Positions 1 through 4,554 of a stretch of 14,818 nucleotides of DNA are shown here, piece after piece. The stretch is from the NCBI GenBank assembly GCA_905214225.1, contig CAJMLL010000053.1:1-14818 (forward strand). Reading direction: 5' to 3'. The stretch comes from an uncultured bacterium (GTDB lineage: Bacteria; Bacillota; Clostridia; Peptostreptococcales; Anaerovoracaceae). The translations under genes and the position numbers were made by a program. Every line of letters starts with the position of its first letter. Positions within the stretch are counted from its first letter, which is position 1. The notes under the pieces are model-generated. The model saw only the letters and a list, made by a program, of their open reading frames with translations. It was not told the DNA's origin and ran no database searches.

Positions 1-19
1 TGAGTACAACCGTGTTTTG

Positions 20-94
20 TTTTTTCACTGTCTCTCATAAGGGGAGCATATCAGAAGCTTCGGGCGGGTGCCTGGGAACCTTGTTGTCGTCTGA
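20..94 (-). repeat. 75-bp diverged inverted repeat, left copy
   Basis: This segment matches the reverse complement of 14734-14808 without gaps; by hand count 59 of 75 bases agree. Conserved blocks include TTTTTTCACTGTC, GGGGAGCA, TCAGAAGC and TCGGGC. In both copies TCAGA and TCTGA near the ends can pair around an inner CGGG/CCTG (other copy CGGG/CCCG) stem. Read outward (minus strand) the frame that is open in the right copy contains a TGA here, and the differences fall largely at first and second codon positions, so this copy is not an intact gene. It could be a decayed piece of a mobile gene or a structured intergenic repeat. Confidence 0.7.
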
Positions 95-102
95 CGGGCA
101 GA

Positions 103-155
103 CAAAAAAACAGCCGCAGGAATGTAAGTGAATACAATTCCTGCGGCTGTTTTTA
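103..155. terminator. Bidirectional intrinsic terminator
   Basis: A 13-bp perfect stem (CAGCCGCAGGAAT at 111-123 with its complement at 137-149) has a 13-nt loop. It is flanked by an A-run on the left (103-110) and a T-run on the right (150-154), so it can end transcription in both directions. It separates the left-edge repeat from the insertion sequence region. Confidence 0.85.
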
Positions 156-215
156 TTGTAATTTCTTTAGATGAGGATTTATCGAGCAAAGCGAGATAAA
201 TCAATAAACCACCGG

Positions 216-683
216 CTATGCCGGTGTGAAGTTAGCAACCCCCACCTCCGATGGGGGTTTATCATTTTTCCAGTCCTCGGCTCTATCTTCTTCACTTTGT
301 TCCCGTATATAATTTTTAATCGTTTGTTCGTTCACATTCCCCACGGTCGATACATAATATCCTCTCGCCCAGAATTTTCTATCCGCCTTCCATCTATGAT
401 ATTCCGGATGACGATCGAATATCATCAAAGTGCTTTTCCCTTTGAGATATGACATGAATTTTGAAACACAGATTTTGGGCGGTATTGCAATGTAAATATG
501 TACATGATCTGCGCATACTGTGCCCTCTATCAACTCTGCTTCACTCATTTCGCACAGGTGTTTTAGGATATCGGCAATATCTTTCTTTAACTCCCCATAC
601 ATTACCTTTCGTCTAAACTTGGGGATAAATACGATGTGATATGTGCAATTCCACCGCGTATGTGATAAACTTTGATTGTCCAT
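216..683 (-). CDS. tnpA: IS200/IS605-type Y1 transposase TnpA (element 1)
   Basis: A 155-residue HUH single-strand transposase, the usual size for IS200 TnpA. The HUH pair is H60-V-H62 in ADHVHIYIAIPP and the catalytic tyrosine is Y125 in IKNYIREQ, with Q129 four residues on, as in the Y127/Q131 arrangement of IS608 TnpA. The strand WNCTYHIVF and the motifs PKFRRKV, YLKGKS and FWARGYYVSTVG are all present, so it appears intact. The start is the ATG at 683, preceded by AGGAGG at good spacing; an upstream in-frame start at 725 would put the ribosome binding site inside the gene. The C-terminal codons run through the 237-259 hairpin and end in the 210-226 hairpin. Family knowledge: it excises and inserts the element as a single-stranded circle. 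Confidence 0.93.
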   Translation of the reverse strand: MDNQSLSHTRWNCTYHIVFIPKFRRKVMYGELKKDIADILKHLCEMSEAELIEGTVCADHVHIYIAIPPKICVSKFMSYLKGKSTLMIFDRHPEYHRWKADRKFWARGYYVSTVGNVNEQTIKNYIREQSEEDRAEDWKNDKPPSEVGVANFTPA

Positions 684-690
684 TGGACAC

Positions 691-749
691 CTCCTATGAT
701 AATGATATTGGATCGCGAAACCCATATCATTGTATCATAGGAGTTTTTT
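691..749 (-). promoter_or_regulatory. Leader hairpin hiding the tnpA ribosome binding site (element 1)
   Basis: An 11-bp arm at 691-701 pairs with 733-743, and a second 7-bp arm (702-708) pairs with 724-730. In the tnpA transcript this places the AGGAG of the ribosome binding site inside the stem. On the plus strand the stem is followed by six T (744-749), so it can also work as a terminator. IS200 of Salmonella is known to repress its transposase with a comparable leader structure; the same role here is inference. Confidence 0.75.
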
Positions 750-844
750 GTTACTTTGGGTAACACTACTGTTTACTCTATTCTCCCCAGCCCTGCTGGG
801 GGATTAAGTTCTGTTTCATTAAAAAAGCTTTAGCTTCAAGAAAA

Positions 845-903
845 AACCTCCTGTGGTAAGATAATAGAGGTTCGCCAACCGCTATCACTTCCGAAAGGAG
901 GTT
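845..903 (+). promoter_or_regulatory. Leader stem sequestering the tnpA ribosome binding site (element 2)
   Basis: AACCTCCT at 845-852 is the exact complement of AGGAGGTT at 896-903, the ribosome binding site of the second tnpA. Inner pairs ATAG/CTAT (864-867/882-885) and GGTT/AACC (869-872/877-880) support one long hairpin. Its logic matches element 1 although the sequences differ. Confidence 0.7.
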
Positions 904-907
904 AAAC

Positions 908-1378
908 ATTATAAAAAATGCTAATAACAGTTTAGCACATACAACTTGGAATTGTAAGTATCACATCGTGTTTGCACCAAAGTATCGCAGACAAGCCATC
1001 TACGGAAAAATTCGTGCAGACATTGGCAAAATGTTAAGGATGCTGTGCCAGAGAAAAGGAATTGAAATTATTGAGGCGGAATGCTGTCCGGATCATATTC
1101 ATATGCTGGTCAAGATACCACCAAAATATTCGGTTTCACAAATTGTAGGGTATTTAAAAGGGAAAAGCGCCTTGATGATATTCGATAAGTATGCAAACCT
1201 GAGATATAAATATGGGAACAGGCACTTCTGGTGCAGAGGATACTATGTAGATACAGTTGGAAAAAACACTAAAGAGATCGCGAAATATATTCGCACACAA
1301 TTGCAGGAAGATATTGCAGAAGATCAGATAAGTATAAAAGAGTACATTGACCCGTTTAGTGGGAAAAAAGTAAAATAA
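908..1378 (+). CDS. tnpA: IS200/IS605-type Y1 transposase TnpA (element 2), probable ATT start
   Basis: Read from an ATT codon at 908 this is a 156-residue Y1 transposase, the normal family length. It has H63-I-H65 in PDHIHMLVKIPP, Y127 in IAKYIRTQ and Q131, the same numbering as IS608 TnpA. The first ATG-like in-frame start is a GTG at 968, which would remove the strand WNCKYHIVF and leave 136 residues with no ribosome binding site in front. AGGAGG at 896-901 sits 6 nt before ATT 908, ideal spacing. An ATG at 918 is in another frame and stops after five codons (MLITV). I infer weak AUU initiation, or loss of an original ATG by point mutation. Similarity to TnpA 1 is moderate, so this is a distinct element. 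Confidence 0.85.
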   Translation: MIKNANNSLAHTTWNCKYHIVFAPKYRRQAIYGKIRADIGKMLRMLCQRKGIEIIEAECCPDHIHMLVKIPPKYSVSQIVGYLKGKSALMIFDKYANLRYKYGNRHFWCRGYYVDTVGKNTKEIAKYIRTQLQEDIAEDQISIKEYIDPFSGKKVK

Positions 1379-1514
1379 CCCTTTAGGGTTCGTCGGGGAA
1401 GCGTTGCAAGAGAAGGAAGTGGAGCGGATGGCGTACCATTTCGAACATCTTAAGATGTTTGCCGGTAACAGGCCCTTATAGGGCCACCACAAACCACCGG
1501 CTAAGCCGGTGGTT
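1376..1514 (+). other. Multi-hairpin 3' region of IS element 2
   Basis: After the tnpA stop there are four perfect hairpins: AACCCT/AGGGTT (1377-1390), AACATCT/AGATGTT (1444-1459), GGCCCT/AGGGCC (1471-1485) and AACCACCGGC/GCCGGTGGTT (1492-1514). The last is the likely right-end transposase recognition hairpin. The others are more than a solo-tnpA element needs and make about 135 nt of structured, transcribed sequence. It may be an element-encoded RNA or the remnant of a longer IS605-type right end. Confidence 0.55.
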
Positions 1515-1545
1515 ATGATTTGTACTTGTCTGCGTCAGGGATGAC

Positions 1546-2052
1546 TTATGCTGCTTCGGCAGATCGGGACGACTTTTCAGCTTCTGCTGACTTTCTGCGG
1601 AAAACCAGACGGAAGATCAGTCTGACCAGAGGGCCTGCGAAAAAGATCTGCCAGGCAAGTGCCATTGGAAAATTCATCGCTGCGGTCTGCAGCCAGGTGC
1701 TGATCAAACCTGCCGCACTAAAGTCCTTGAAGAGTAAGGATGCGGCAAAGCTCATCGCTGGGCACATCAGGCAGACCGTGAGTGAACTGCGGATCAGAAT
1801 TATCCAGAGTACTGGCATTTCCCTGGTTACCAGACGACGGGTGAGGAACATAATCAGGCGCTCAAAAACGAACATTTCCAGGACGATGGCAAGCGGCCAC
1901 ATGATGAACAGTTCTTTTTCAAAAGCCATTGCAAAGACACCGTTATTCAGTCCTCCGATGTTCAGCGCGATGTTGTAACAGATCATCGCATAGACCATAA
2001 CAAAGGTCATGAGTACAGTAAATACAATATTTTCCAGCTTATTTTCTGGCAT
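1546..2052 (-). CDS. DUF2798-family integral membrane protein
   Basis: A 168-residue, four-helix membrane protein with predicted spans near residues 10-28, 48-70, 81-108 and 122-150, and a basic, charged C-terminal tail (RRKSAEAEKSSRSAEAA). The opening MPENKLENIVFTVLM and the pattern of a helix pair repeated twice fit the DUF2798 family, whose biochemical role is unknown. The start at 2052 is chosen because AAGGGAG precedes it; an upstream in-frame ATG at 2136 lies in the leader and has no such site. It is transcribed alone from a strong promoter (2148-2176). Its stop lies about 30 bases from the right end of IS element 2, so any original terminator may have been displaced. Confidence 0.85.
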   Translation of the reverse strand: MPENKLENIVFTVLMTFVMVYAMICYNIALNIGGLNNGVFAMAFEKELFIMWPLAIVLEMFVFERLIMFLTRRLVTREMPVLWIILIRSSLTVCLMCPAMSFAASLLFKDFSAAGLISTWLQTAAMNFPMALAWQIFFAGPLVRLIFRLVFRRKSAEAEKSSRSAEAA

Positions 2053-2103
2053 AAAAAAACTCCCTTCGTGATGACTGTGTTGTTCGTTATCACTACGGGG
2101 AGT
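2053..2103 (-). promoter_or_regulatory. Terminator-like leader hairpin over the DUF2798 ribosome binding site
   Basis: On the minus strand ACTCCCC (2103-2097) pairs with the ribosome binding site segment GGGAGT (2064-2059), and GTGAT/ATCAC (2093-2089 with 2072-2068) extends the stem. Seven T follow at once (2059-2053), ending next to the ATG. The structure could stop transcription, block ribosomes, or both, so the gene may be controlled by attenuation. Confidence 0.6.
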
Positions 2104-2147
2104 GTGCGTTTCCAATAAAACCAGTATGAAATTCAAAATTCCTACCC

Positions 2148-2176
2148 ATTATACACAAGAAAATTCGCGCGTGCAA
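2148..2176 (-). promoter_or_regulatory. Sigma-A promoter of the DUF2798 gene
   Basis: Minus-strand TTGCAC (2176-2171), a 17-nt spacer and TATAAT (2153-2148). The predicted start near 2141 gives a leader of about 90 nt carrying the hairpin above. Confidence 0.75.
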
Positions 2177-2622
2177 GCTGTTTTTAATTGCGAACAATCA
2201 ATTGTGATTTTTTTCTGGTTATCCTATTTCCACTCTGTATTATACCGTAAGAAGAAAGCAGGCAGGAAGCCAGGAAAGTGGAGCAGGATTGTTCCACTAG
2301 TGACCGTAACAGAAGGGGTCCGTTCGATCGGTACCCATCGGAATGCGACTGTAGAGCCGGAAGGCGTTCCAGGCATCAGGCTGCGTACAGCTCACGAAAC
2401 CACTTGGAGATCTGTCAACAAAAACTCCCACTAGTTCTTGACACCATCGAATTTGCTTTAGTAATTGTCAGATTTACATTTCTTGTGGTACACTGTGCTC
2501 ATGTAATGGGAGGGCAGCGGAAATCACTTCGCCGTCTTTCATCTGGAAGATGCTGTCTGTGAAAAGCGTGCGATGATGGCTTTGCTGGAAAAAGTGACTG
2601 AGTAATGCCGGGGACAGTTCAG
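2177..2622 (+). other. Gene-poor stretch upstream of tag
   Basis: No convincing intact gene is seen here on either strand. Open frames at 2102-2434 and 2278-2562 lack ribosome binding sites and recognisable motifs. There is a hairpin GTGGAGCA/TGTTCCAC (2278-2297) with no T-run, a TTGACA at 2438-2443 with no good -10 box, and the coding-like remnant at 2507-2605. Confidence 0.5.
2507..2605 (+). pseudogene. Possible C-terminal remnant of a lost gene
   Basis: The frame opens just after a stop at 2504 and ends at a TAA at 2603. It reads as about 32 residues of protein-like sequence (…HFAVFHLEDAVCEKRAMM… then ALLEKVTE) with no usable start codon or ribosome binding site. The composition is like the end of a soluble helical protein. 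I do not recognise the family. It could be the tail of a deleted gene that once preceded tag, or chance. Confidence 0.3.
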
Positions 2623-2639
2623 AAAGGAGCCGCAGCAAG

Positions 2640-3227
2640 ATGAATAAAAATACAATAATCCGCTGCCCGGGAGACTATCAGAAGGACCCGCTCTATCTGA
2701 AATATCATGATGAAGAGTGGGGAAGACCCTGCCACGATGAGCGGCAGCTTTATGAAATGTTCGTCATCGAACTATTCCAGGCGGGACTGTCCTGGAGGAC
2801 GCTTCTTCATAAGCGGGAGAATTTCAGGAAAGCCTATGATCATTTCGATCTGATAAAGGTCGCGAATTATGGTGAAGAGAAGATTATTTCCCTGACGCAG
2901 GATAAGGGGATCATCCGTTCAGAGCGGAAAATCAGGGGAAGCATCATCAATTCACGGATTATCCGCGACCAGATCCTGCCGGAGTTCGGCTCCTTCGATT
3001 CCTATGTATGGCACCTCACGGACGGGAAAACCATTTATGAGGAGCCGGGAGTTACGACCGATGTATACAGCGACCGGATGTCCTACGATCTGAAGAAACG
3101 CGGAATGAAGTACGCCGGCTCGGTCAGCCTCTTCTCTTATCTTCAGGCAGTCGGGGTGATTAATTCTCACACGAAGGATTGCTTCTGCTATAAAGAAATT
3201 ACGCAGGGGCAGGCACTTTCCCGATAG
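2640..3227 (+). CDS. tag: DNA-3-methyladenine glycosylase I
   Basis: A 195-residue protein of the Tag family, which removes 3-methyladenine from alkylated DNA to start base excision repair. The four zinc ligands of E. coli Tag (C4, H17, H175, C179) have clear counterparts: C9, H23 in LKYHDEEWG, H177 and C181 in NSHTKDCFCY. The catalytic-pocket glutamate (E. coli E38) is E44 in IELFQAGLSWRTLL. DPLYLKYHDEEWG, KRENFRKAYDHFD, GIIRSERKI and LKKRGMKYAGSVSL are family blocks. AAAGGAG lies 11 nt before the ATG. The length matches the family (about 187-195). The gene is followed 69 bases later by a small membrane protein on the same strand; no alkylation regulator such as Ada is nearby. Confidence 0.96.
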   Translation: MNKNTIIRCPGDYQKDPLYLKYHDEEWGRPCHDERQLYEMFVIELFQAGLSWRTLLHKRENFRKAYDHFDLIKVANYGEEKIISLTQDKGIIRSERKIRGSIINSRIIRDQILPEFGSFDSYVWHLTDGKTIYEEPGVTTDVYSDRMSYDLKKRGMKYAGSVSLFSYLQAVGVINSHTKDCFCYKEITQGQALSR

Positions 3228-3296
3228 TTGGGAAAATGGTCTGTTGCATTTGCGGTTTTCAGATTGTATCATGTCAGACAAAGGAAGAGCTGCAAG

Positions 3297-3473
3297 ATGA
3301 ATAAAATGAATATCATACTTAGTATCATAATTGGCGCACTTGTTGATGGTCTGTTACGGCTTTCAAGCGGGGATGAAGGAAATCTGCTGGTACATTCGAC
3401 AGTATTTCTTATCAGTGCAGGTTTTACCCTTGGCGTGTTGTATTTGTCTGGAAGATATCGGAAGGAGAAATAA
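3297..3473 (+). CDS. Small two-helix membrane protein, unrecognised
   Basis: A 58-residue protein with two hydrophobic stretches (about residues 5-21 and 34-53), separated by a polar loop LRLSSGDEGN, and ending in the basic tail SGRYRKEK. AAAGGAAG stands before the ATG at 3297. A longer reading from TTG 3228 begins right at the tag stop and has no ribosome binding site, so it was not used. The leader and first codons (3280-3306) strongly resemble those of tag (2623-2649). It probably shares the tag transcript, but the 69-base gap leaves this open. Function unknown. Confidence 0.65.
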   Translation: MNKMNIILSIIIGALVDGLLRLSSGDEGNLLVHSTVFLISAGFTLGVLYLSGRYRKEK

Positions 3474-3505
3474 AACAGCGCCTTAAAGACAGGAAAGGAA
3501 TATTT

Positions 3506-3755
3506 ATGTCCGATCAGACGAAAAAGACCGGTGGTCTGCCTGATTCCAATTTCCGTCTTTATCACATCGAAAGCCCCAAAAGCTCATACCGCAGATAAAG
3601 GGGCGGAACCCATCAGCTTTAAGACAATAGGATTAGTTATTTCTTTGCTGTCATGCATAGCCAGCGTTTTGTTTTATGGATTTTTATATCATGGAATCCG
3701 GCTTCTTCCAGAAAGGCTTGCAGGTCAGTATCCTTGTAGATTTTCATGCCGCTGA
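3506..3755 (+). pseudogene. Frameshifted small membrane protein gene (candidate)
   Basis: From ATG 3506, with AGGAAAGG about 7 nt upstream, the frame codes 30 residues (start MSDQTKKTGGLPDSNFRLYH) and stops at 3598. If one base is removed in CCCCAAAA (3574-3581) the reading continues for about 50 more residues with a clear hydrophobic helix, SFKTIGLVISLLSCIASVLF, to a stop at 3755. The joined protein, soluble N-terminus then one helix, looks more natural than either part. The last third lies antisense to the methyltransferase 3' end, so the original 3' part may be lost. Either a pseudogene, a sequencing error, or just a 30-residue peptide. Confidence 0.4.
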
Positions 3756-4242
3756 TGATTTTTGTCCACTTATCATCCTTATCGCTGTCGCCGTTACTTT
3801 CATTGCAGATAAAGAATGTGCCGCCAGGGCGGAGCACTCTGCGGACTTCGCTGAAGCACTTGGGCAGGTCCGGCCAGAAGTAGACGGTTTCGAAGGCTGT
3901 TGCCGCATCGAAGCAGGCATCTTTAAATTTTATGTCCGCCACGCTGCCCTGAATCACGGCGCAGCGGCCAGAAGATACGGCTTCCTTATTCAGATCCAGC
4001 GCTTTCTCTACGCTGACGAGAGAATAGTCGATGCCTTTAACGATGCCGCGGGGGCATCTTTTCAACAGCCGTTTAATGTTGGCTCCGCCGCCACATCCGC
4101 AATCCAGAATTGCGGCATCTTCTGAAACATCCAGAAATTGAAGCGCCCAGCGCGCGACAGGGCTGTGGCAGAGATTCATCATTGCGGCCATAATTTTCCC
4201 GCCCTGACCTTCCGGCCTGCGGGTATTATCCCAAAATGACAT
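3637..4242 (-). CDS. Class I SAM-dependent methyltransferase
   Basis: A 201-residue Rossmann-fold methyltransferase of the Methyltransf_11/25 type. Motif I is ILDCGCGGGANIKRLL (residues 45-60), D72 in GIDYS ends strand 2 and should bind the SAM ribose, D103 in GSVADIKF is motif II, FETVYFWPDL (117-126) is motif III and RVLRPGGTFF (135-144) is the post-motif. The C-terminus AGFHDIKIHKTKRWLCMTAKK is typical. The substrate cannot be told from sequence; such proteins act on small molecules, quinones or antibiotics. GGAGGT stands 6 nt before the ATG. It is monocistronic, convergent with the tag-side genes and divergent from the EAL gene, with a palindrome at its predicted transcription start. Confidence 0.9.
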   Translation of the reverse strand: MSFWDNTRRPEGQGGKIMAAMMNLCHSPVARWALQFLDVSEDAAILDCGCGGGANIKRLLKRCPRGIVKGIDYSLVSVEKALDLNKEAVSSGRCAVIQGSVADIKFKDACFDAATAFETVYFWPDLPKCFSEVRRVLRPGGTFFICNESNGDSDKDDKWTKIISGMKIYKDTDLQAFLEEAGFHDIKIHKTKRWLCMTAKK

Positions 4243-4280
4243 GTCGTACCTCCATAATATTATAATGATAGCGTGGATGT

Positions 4281-4296
4281 TAGTTATATCTAACTA
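4281..4296. promoter_or_regulatory. Operator-like palindrome at the methyltransferase start site
   Basis: TAGTTA-TATC-TAACTA, two perfect 6-bp arms, overlaps the predicted transcription start of the methyltransferase gene. Its size and position fit a dimeric repressor site such as those of MarR or HxlR proteins. No such regulator is encoded in the window. Confidence 0.45.
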
Positions 4297-4297
4297 C

Positions 4298-4327
4298 AAT
4301 ATACCTTTGTTCCATCTCTCTTGTAAA
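4298..4327 (-). promoter_or_regulatory. Promoter of the methyltransferase gene
   Basis: Minus-strand TTTACA (4327-4322), an 18-nt spacer and TATATT (4303-4298). The start would fall near 4291, inside the palindrome. A second TATAAT at 4264-4259 is too close to the ribosome binding site to be the main -10 box. Confidence 0.5.
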
Positions 4328-4424
4328 GTATAATCTGACGATAATTTCAATAAATGCAGATTGAAAAATATTCTAGCAAAACGTGGTCATATAGCTCCTG
4401 GCACCATCCCTGGCATTTCTCTGT

Positions 4425-4453
4425 TTGACGGCTGAACTTCAGATTACTATAAT
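4425..4453 (+). promoter_or_regulatory. Sigma-A promoter upstream of the EAL gene
   Basis: TTGACG (4425-4430), an exact 17-nt spacer and TATAAT (4448-4453). The predicted start near 4460 leaves a leader of about 95 nt. A weaker candidate, TTGTTC-16-TATAAT, lies at 4307-4334. A strong promoter here suggests the truncated gene downstream is still transcribed. Confidence 0.7.
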
Positions 4454-4554
4454 GATATTATCACGATTATTAAGAAAGAAATCTGCCGCGGCAGCGGTTT
4501 GCGAGAGTTGAATGGATCGTCTATGCGGAGAAAGTCGATCGTGACAGCTATGCC

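Larger units (their letters stand above)
175..803 (-). mobile_element. IS200-like insertion sequence 1 (minus strand, solo tnpA)
   Basis: A single Y1 transposase gene is bracketed by subterminal hairpins, as in IS200/IS605 elements, which lack terminal inverted repeats. At the transcript 3' side there are three hairpins: 176-183/195-202 (GATTTATC), 210-216/220-226 (CACCGGC) and 237-244/252-259 (AACCCCCA). At the 5' side are the leader hairpin (691-743), GTTAC/GTAAC (750-764) and CCCCAGC/GCTGGGG (785-801). The 3' hairpin core GCCGGTGGTT followed by an AT-rich tail resembles that of the neighbouring element. No tnpB is present. The exact ends are estimates, since these elements make no target duplication. 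Confidence 0.7.
821..1525 (+). mobile_element. IS200-like insertion sequence 2 (plus strand, solo tnpA)
   Basis: A second IS200-like element is placed head to head with the first. It has a small hairpin AAGCT/AGCTT (825-836), a leader that can pair with the ribosome binding site (845-903), one Y1 transposase, a 3' stretch with four hairpins (1376-1514) and a right-end stem AACCACCGGC/GCCGGTGGTT (1492-1514). The DUF2798 gene ends at 1546, only about 30 bases past this stem, so the insertion lies just beyond that gene. No tnpB is present. Ends are approximate. Confidence 0.7.

Noticed and set aside
2278..2435. Direct repeat CCACTAGT as insertion footprint
   Set aside because: Eight bases or fewer, 130 apart, with no element ends between; chance is likely.
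2438..2467. TTGACA as a tag promoter
   Set aside because: The -35 box is perfect but no acceptable -10 box lies at 16-19 nt.
2102..2562. Two overlapping plus-strand open frames upstream of tag
   Set aside because: One begins inside the DUF2798 leader; neither has a ribosome binding site, and composition (many Arg, Ser, His) is not protein-like.
3676..4125. 149-codon plus-strand frame
   Set aside because: Exact antisense of the methyltransferase, whose motifs on the minus strand are clear.
4454..4554. c-di-GMP riboswitch before the EAL or GGDEF genes
   Set aside because: Neither leader shows the GEMM-I core (such as CACGCACAGGGCAAACC-like and GGUAGGUAGCGGGG-like segments) nor a clear class II fold.
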